Assembly (NCBI GenBank): GCA_964527535.1
Contig: CAZGPW010000062.1
Span: 1-34,667 of the forward strand
Length of the DNA stretch: 34,667 nt
Reading direction: 5' to 3'
DNA from: JAQIBY01 sp964527535
GTDB taxonomy: Bacteria; Bacteroidota; Bacteroidia; Bacteroidales; ML635J-15
Both the position numbers and the translations under genes were made by a program. Positions 32,134-34,667 of this stretch are shown piece by piece. Numbering within the stretch: position 1 is the first letter of the stretch; every line of letters begins with the position of its first letter. The notes under the pieces were generated by a model. It was not told the DNA's origin and ran no database searches. It worked only from the letters and a program-made list of their open reading frames with translations.

Positions 32134-34572
32134 ATGAAAAGAATCGGTTTAGTTTTATTTTTATTGTTTTTTGTTTTCGGAGGCATTGCCCAGGAAAAGT
32201 TAAGCGGAGAGTTTCACACTTCAGATCAACAAGTGGAACCCAATCATTTCGACACAGAGCTTCTATCTAAAATTGTGTTACAAGAACTCAATATGTTGAT
32301 GGATTCGTTGAATCTGGAAGGTTTTGAGAAGTATGATTTTTTAATTCCCATTGCCCGTGACCACGCCGAGGAAATGGCAGAAAATAATATTGCAACAACA
32401 GAGGGAAGAGGCAAAAAGAAAGACATTGAATCGCGTATCCAGTATTATGGTGGCAGCGGTGTTGGAGATGCCATTGTGACACGGGAAAGCATTAAAAATA
32501 CAGATGGATATCTGACATACCGTGAAATTGCCCGGAATGTAATTATCAGATGGTCATCCAGTGTCAGGACGATGCGAAAATTAAGAAAACAACAGTTTTT
32601 CCTGACAGGAATAGGCAGTGCTTTGGATGAAAGGCAAAAAAAGGTGTACGTATCTTGCATAATGGGCAATTACTTTACAAAAAATGAAGGAGCCGACATG
32701 ATCAAAGAAATCGACCCCAAAGTGTCAACAGGAGGTTTGTTCCCTTTTTGGAGATGGGGCATTAAACATTCTGAATACCTGGCATGCCGGAATTGCACAA
32801 AATATTTTCCCGATATCATTGACTTGCAAAAACACCTGAGCATCAATGATAAAGGTGAAATTATTTTCAAATACAATGACTTGCGCCGTTTTCAGCGCTT
32901 GATCAGAGGCAAAAAGGATGGCCTTGCTGTTGACATTGTCAGAAATTCACAGTTTAACGACTGCAATCGCTCCAATATTGTGGATTACAGCCTCGTCAAC
33001 CGTGGCATTATGCTAAAACCTGTTTACAATAAAAAGCTTATGAAGCGCAACATGGCCCCTCCTGAAGGAAAACGTGAGCGTGTTAAAAAAATGGAAGTGG
33101 TGCTCGGGGAATTCCCGGAGGAGTTAAATCCTGAAGAAACCGAACTGAATCTGATGATTTTGCAGGATAAACATGTTTGTTATAACCTTCCACCGTCTTT
33201 TGTTTTTGATGCACAATATGAATACAGTCAAAAAATCGGATTGCTTCCCGACACAATTGTTCCCGAAGGAGTGCCGGCATACGAACCGGTAGCTACCACC
33301 AATAAACTGGAATTCCACATCCCTTTTGAGCGCAATAAATACACTTATAAAATGGAAGACATTGAACCGGTGATTGAAGCCCTCAACGAACCGGATTTTA
33401 TCATCAATAAAGTGCACGTTGCAGCCTATTCATCTCTTGAAGGCAGCGTTAAAGCAAACAAAGAGCTTCAGGAAAAACGTGCCGAAAGCATCATCAATGC
33501 ATTCCGCAAAAATCAGAACGCCAACATAATAGACTCTGTAACAGCAGAACCAAACTGGGAAGATTTCAAAAAGGATGTCAAAGACACGAAACACAAGAAA
33601 CTGGCTGACATGAGCATGGAGGAAGCCATTGAATACATCAATGACAATAAACTTGCAAAAAAGCTGGAGCCCATTTTGGAAAATCACCGTTACGCTGACA
33701 TCACGATATGGATAACTTACGATCTTACAGAAGGGAAAGAAGAATATTACGTTGTTGACCAATTTAATAAGGCGATTAAAAAAGATGACCTTGCAAGGGC
33801 CCTGTCTATCCAAAAATACATGTATGATCAGCTGGTAAAAGGCAATTATGGCAAAACCGCCGTTGAAAACATGGAAATTCCCGACGGAAAAGAATACGTT
33901 GGGCTCAACATGAACCGCATTTGCATGGAAAAAATTCTGTATGATGATGTTATTGATAAATCCTACCACGATAAGATCAAAAAGCTGTGGGAGCTGGATA
34001 AAGAAAATCCGTACCTCTATTACAATTATGTGTATTGCCGTGTGCTGCTGGAAGATGTTACCAACCAATACGACAGGGAAGTTTTGCAGGATGAGATCAG
34101 TTACCTCTATGATTTTGACTTACGGGAAAATGTGCTTGATCTGCTGAACATTGAATTGCAGTATAAAGTTATGGACATCTACGCTGATTCGGTTGGCATT
34201 GACCACCCGGTAGTGAAGAAAAGCCTTGAAATGATTAAGCGCATCATCAATTTTGATGAAGTAAACTGGCAAAACTCACTTAAACTGGCAGCAATCTACC
34301 TTAACCATGGTGATTATCACTATGCCTTTGATTTGCTGAGCCCTTATGCCCTTGAGGAGGATGTTTATCCCGAATTGTTGTTTACATACATCAGCCTGTG
34401 TTCGAAAGTTGAACATCAAATGCACTCAAACCGGCTTGCCAAAGCGCTTGAAAAAGCACAAAAAATGGATAATCGGCGGTTTTGCGATATGTTTAAAGGA
34501 AAAAATGCCTTCCCCTCACAGGTTTTTGCCAATGAGAGGGTTAAAGAACTTTATTGTGACCACTGTAAATAA
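32134..34572 (+). CDS. Exported CAP-like / OmpA-like / TPR-like multidomain protein
   Basis: The 812-residue product starts with a signal peptide (LFFVFGGIAQ). Residues about 35-183 look like a degenerate CAP (SCP/PR1) domain: PIARDHAEEMAENN, then YREIARNVIIRW-SSSVRTMRK, FFLTGIGSALDERQK and KVYVSCIMGNYF. A segment with CRNC (about 216-219) follows and continues as NDLRRFQRLIRGKKDGLAVDI and VDYSLVNRGIMLKPVYNKKL. Residues about 388-470 resemble an OmpA-like peptidoglycan-binding unit (LEFHIPFERNKY, then VHVAAYSSLEGS, then ELQEKRAESIINAF). From about 500 to the end the protein is helical with TPR-like pairs (LKLAAIYLNHGDYHYAFDLL). The frame extends upstream to 31939, but the ATG at 32134 precedes the signal peptide. 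The periplasm or cell surface is the likely site; function unknown. The domain calls are pattern-based. Confidence 0.75.
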   Translation: MKRIGLVLFLLFFVFGGIAQEKLSGEFHTSDQQVEPNHFDTELLSKIVLQELNMLMDSLNLEGFEKYDFLIPIARDHAEEMAENNIATTEGRGKKKDIESRIQYYGGSGVGDAIVTRESIKNTDGYLTYREIARNVIIRWSSSVRTMRKLRKQQFFLTGIGSALDERQKKVYVSCIMGNYFTKNEGADMIKEIDPKVSTGGLFPFWRWGIKHSEYLACRNCTKYFPDIIDLQKHLSINDKGEIIFKYNDLRRFQRLIRGKKDGLAVDIVRNSQFNDCNRSNIVDYSLVNRGIMLKPVYNKKLMKRNMAPPEGKRERVKKMEVVLGEFPEELNPEETELNLMILQDKHVCYNLPPSFVFDAQYEYSQKIGLLPDTIVPEGVPAYEPVATTNKLEFHIPFERNKYTYKMEDIEPVIEALNEPDFIINKVHVAAYSSLEGSVKANKELQEKRAESIINAFRKNQNANIIDSVTAEPNWEDFKKDVKDTKHKKLADMSMEEAIEYINDNKLAKKLEPILENHRYADITIWITYDLTEGKEEYYVVDQFNKAIKKDDLARALSIQKYMYDQLVKGNYGKTAVENMEIPDGKEYVGLNMNRICMEKILYDDVIDKSYHDKIKKLWELDKENPYLYYNYVYCRVLLEDVTNQYDREVLQDEISYLYDFDLRENVLDLLNIELQYKVMDIYADSVGIDHPVVKKSLEMIKRIINFDEVNWQNSLKLAAIYLNHGDYHYAFDLLSPYALEEDVYPELLFTYISLCSKVEHQMHSNRLAKALEKAQKMDNRRFCDMFKGKNAFPSQVFANERVKELYCDHCK

Positions 34573-34667
34573 TAACTGAAGTTTCGGAGATGCTATCAGG
34601 TTGACAATCAGCATATTAAGCCAATGTTGTAAAACATATTAAATCCCAGATAATCAATGGGTTAAAT

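Noticed and set aside
33430..34068. A 212-codon minus-strand frame with a hydrophobic product
   Set aside because: It is antisense to the helical region of the CAP/OmpA-like protein; Lys/Glu-rich helices read backwards give Phe/Ile/Leu-rich shadows.

Overview
The window looks like the chromosome of a Bacteroidota member, probably in or near the Bacteroidales/Marinilabiliales. No rRNA or tRNA gene was found, so the placement rests on gene content. The signs are a type IX secretion (T9SS) C-terminal sorting domain, a GldB homologue, Bacteroidota-restricted small families (DUF3098, DUF4924), the gene runs ftsX-DUF3098-uppP-truB-queA and sigma-54 regulator-lptE-TPR-secG, and TAnnTTTG -7 elements in place of sigma-70 boxes. 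Shine-Dalgarno sequences are nearly absent, as is usual in this phylum. Coding density is high. I see no phage, transposase, CRISPR array or integrated island.

Left part (1-11.7 kb, + strand). The tail of a probable metallophosphoesterase is followed by a membrane sensor (Cache-PAS-CBS pair-DUF294 nucleotidyltransferase). Next is a large secreted Ig/PKD-repeat protein with a T9SS tail, set 4 bases ahead of the cell-envelope and translation operon ftsX, DUF3098, uppP, truB, queA, prfB. prfB has a textbook programmed +1 frameshift. A zinc-ribbon methyltransferase ends this part.

Middle (11.8-19.4 kb, - strand). In order along the + coordinates: a two-domain VOC protein and an SDR oxidoreductase (one operon); secG, a TPR protein, lptE and a sigma-54 activator (one operon, with a good -24/-12 site upstream); a secreted NUC1-type endonuclease with an OB-like tail; and a radical SAM/SPASM protein.

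Right part (19.5-34.7 kb, mixed strands). Flavin reductase and dihydroorotase; a DUF2148 iron-sulfur protein with a D-2-hydroxyacid dehydrogenase; a second SDR; a MacB-like permease; an acidic lipoprotein; NAD synthetase; a Bor-like lipoprotein; an outer-membrane beta-barrel; GldB; DUF4924 with an Hsp15-like S4 protein; and a large secreted CAP/OmpA/TPR-like protein.

The most unusual material is between the genes and in two large exported proteins. There is a GC-rich folded element after the dehydrogenase, a 3.5-copy ~110-bp tandem hairpin array whose units alternate A-B-A-B, relatives of that array in two other gaps, and a 284-base stretch without a single C built on an octamer. The CAP/OmpA/TPR protein and the Cache-PAS-CBS-NTase sensor have unusual domain orders. 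No complete new multi-gene system is evident; these are leads, not demonstrated systems.
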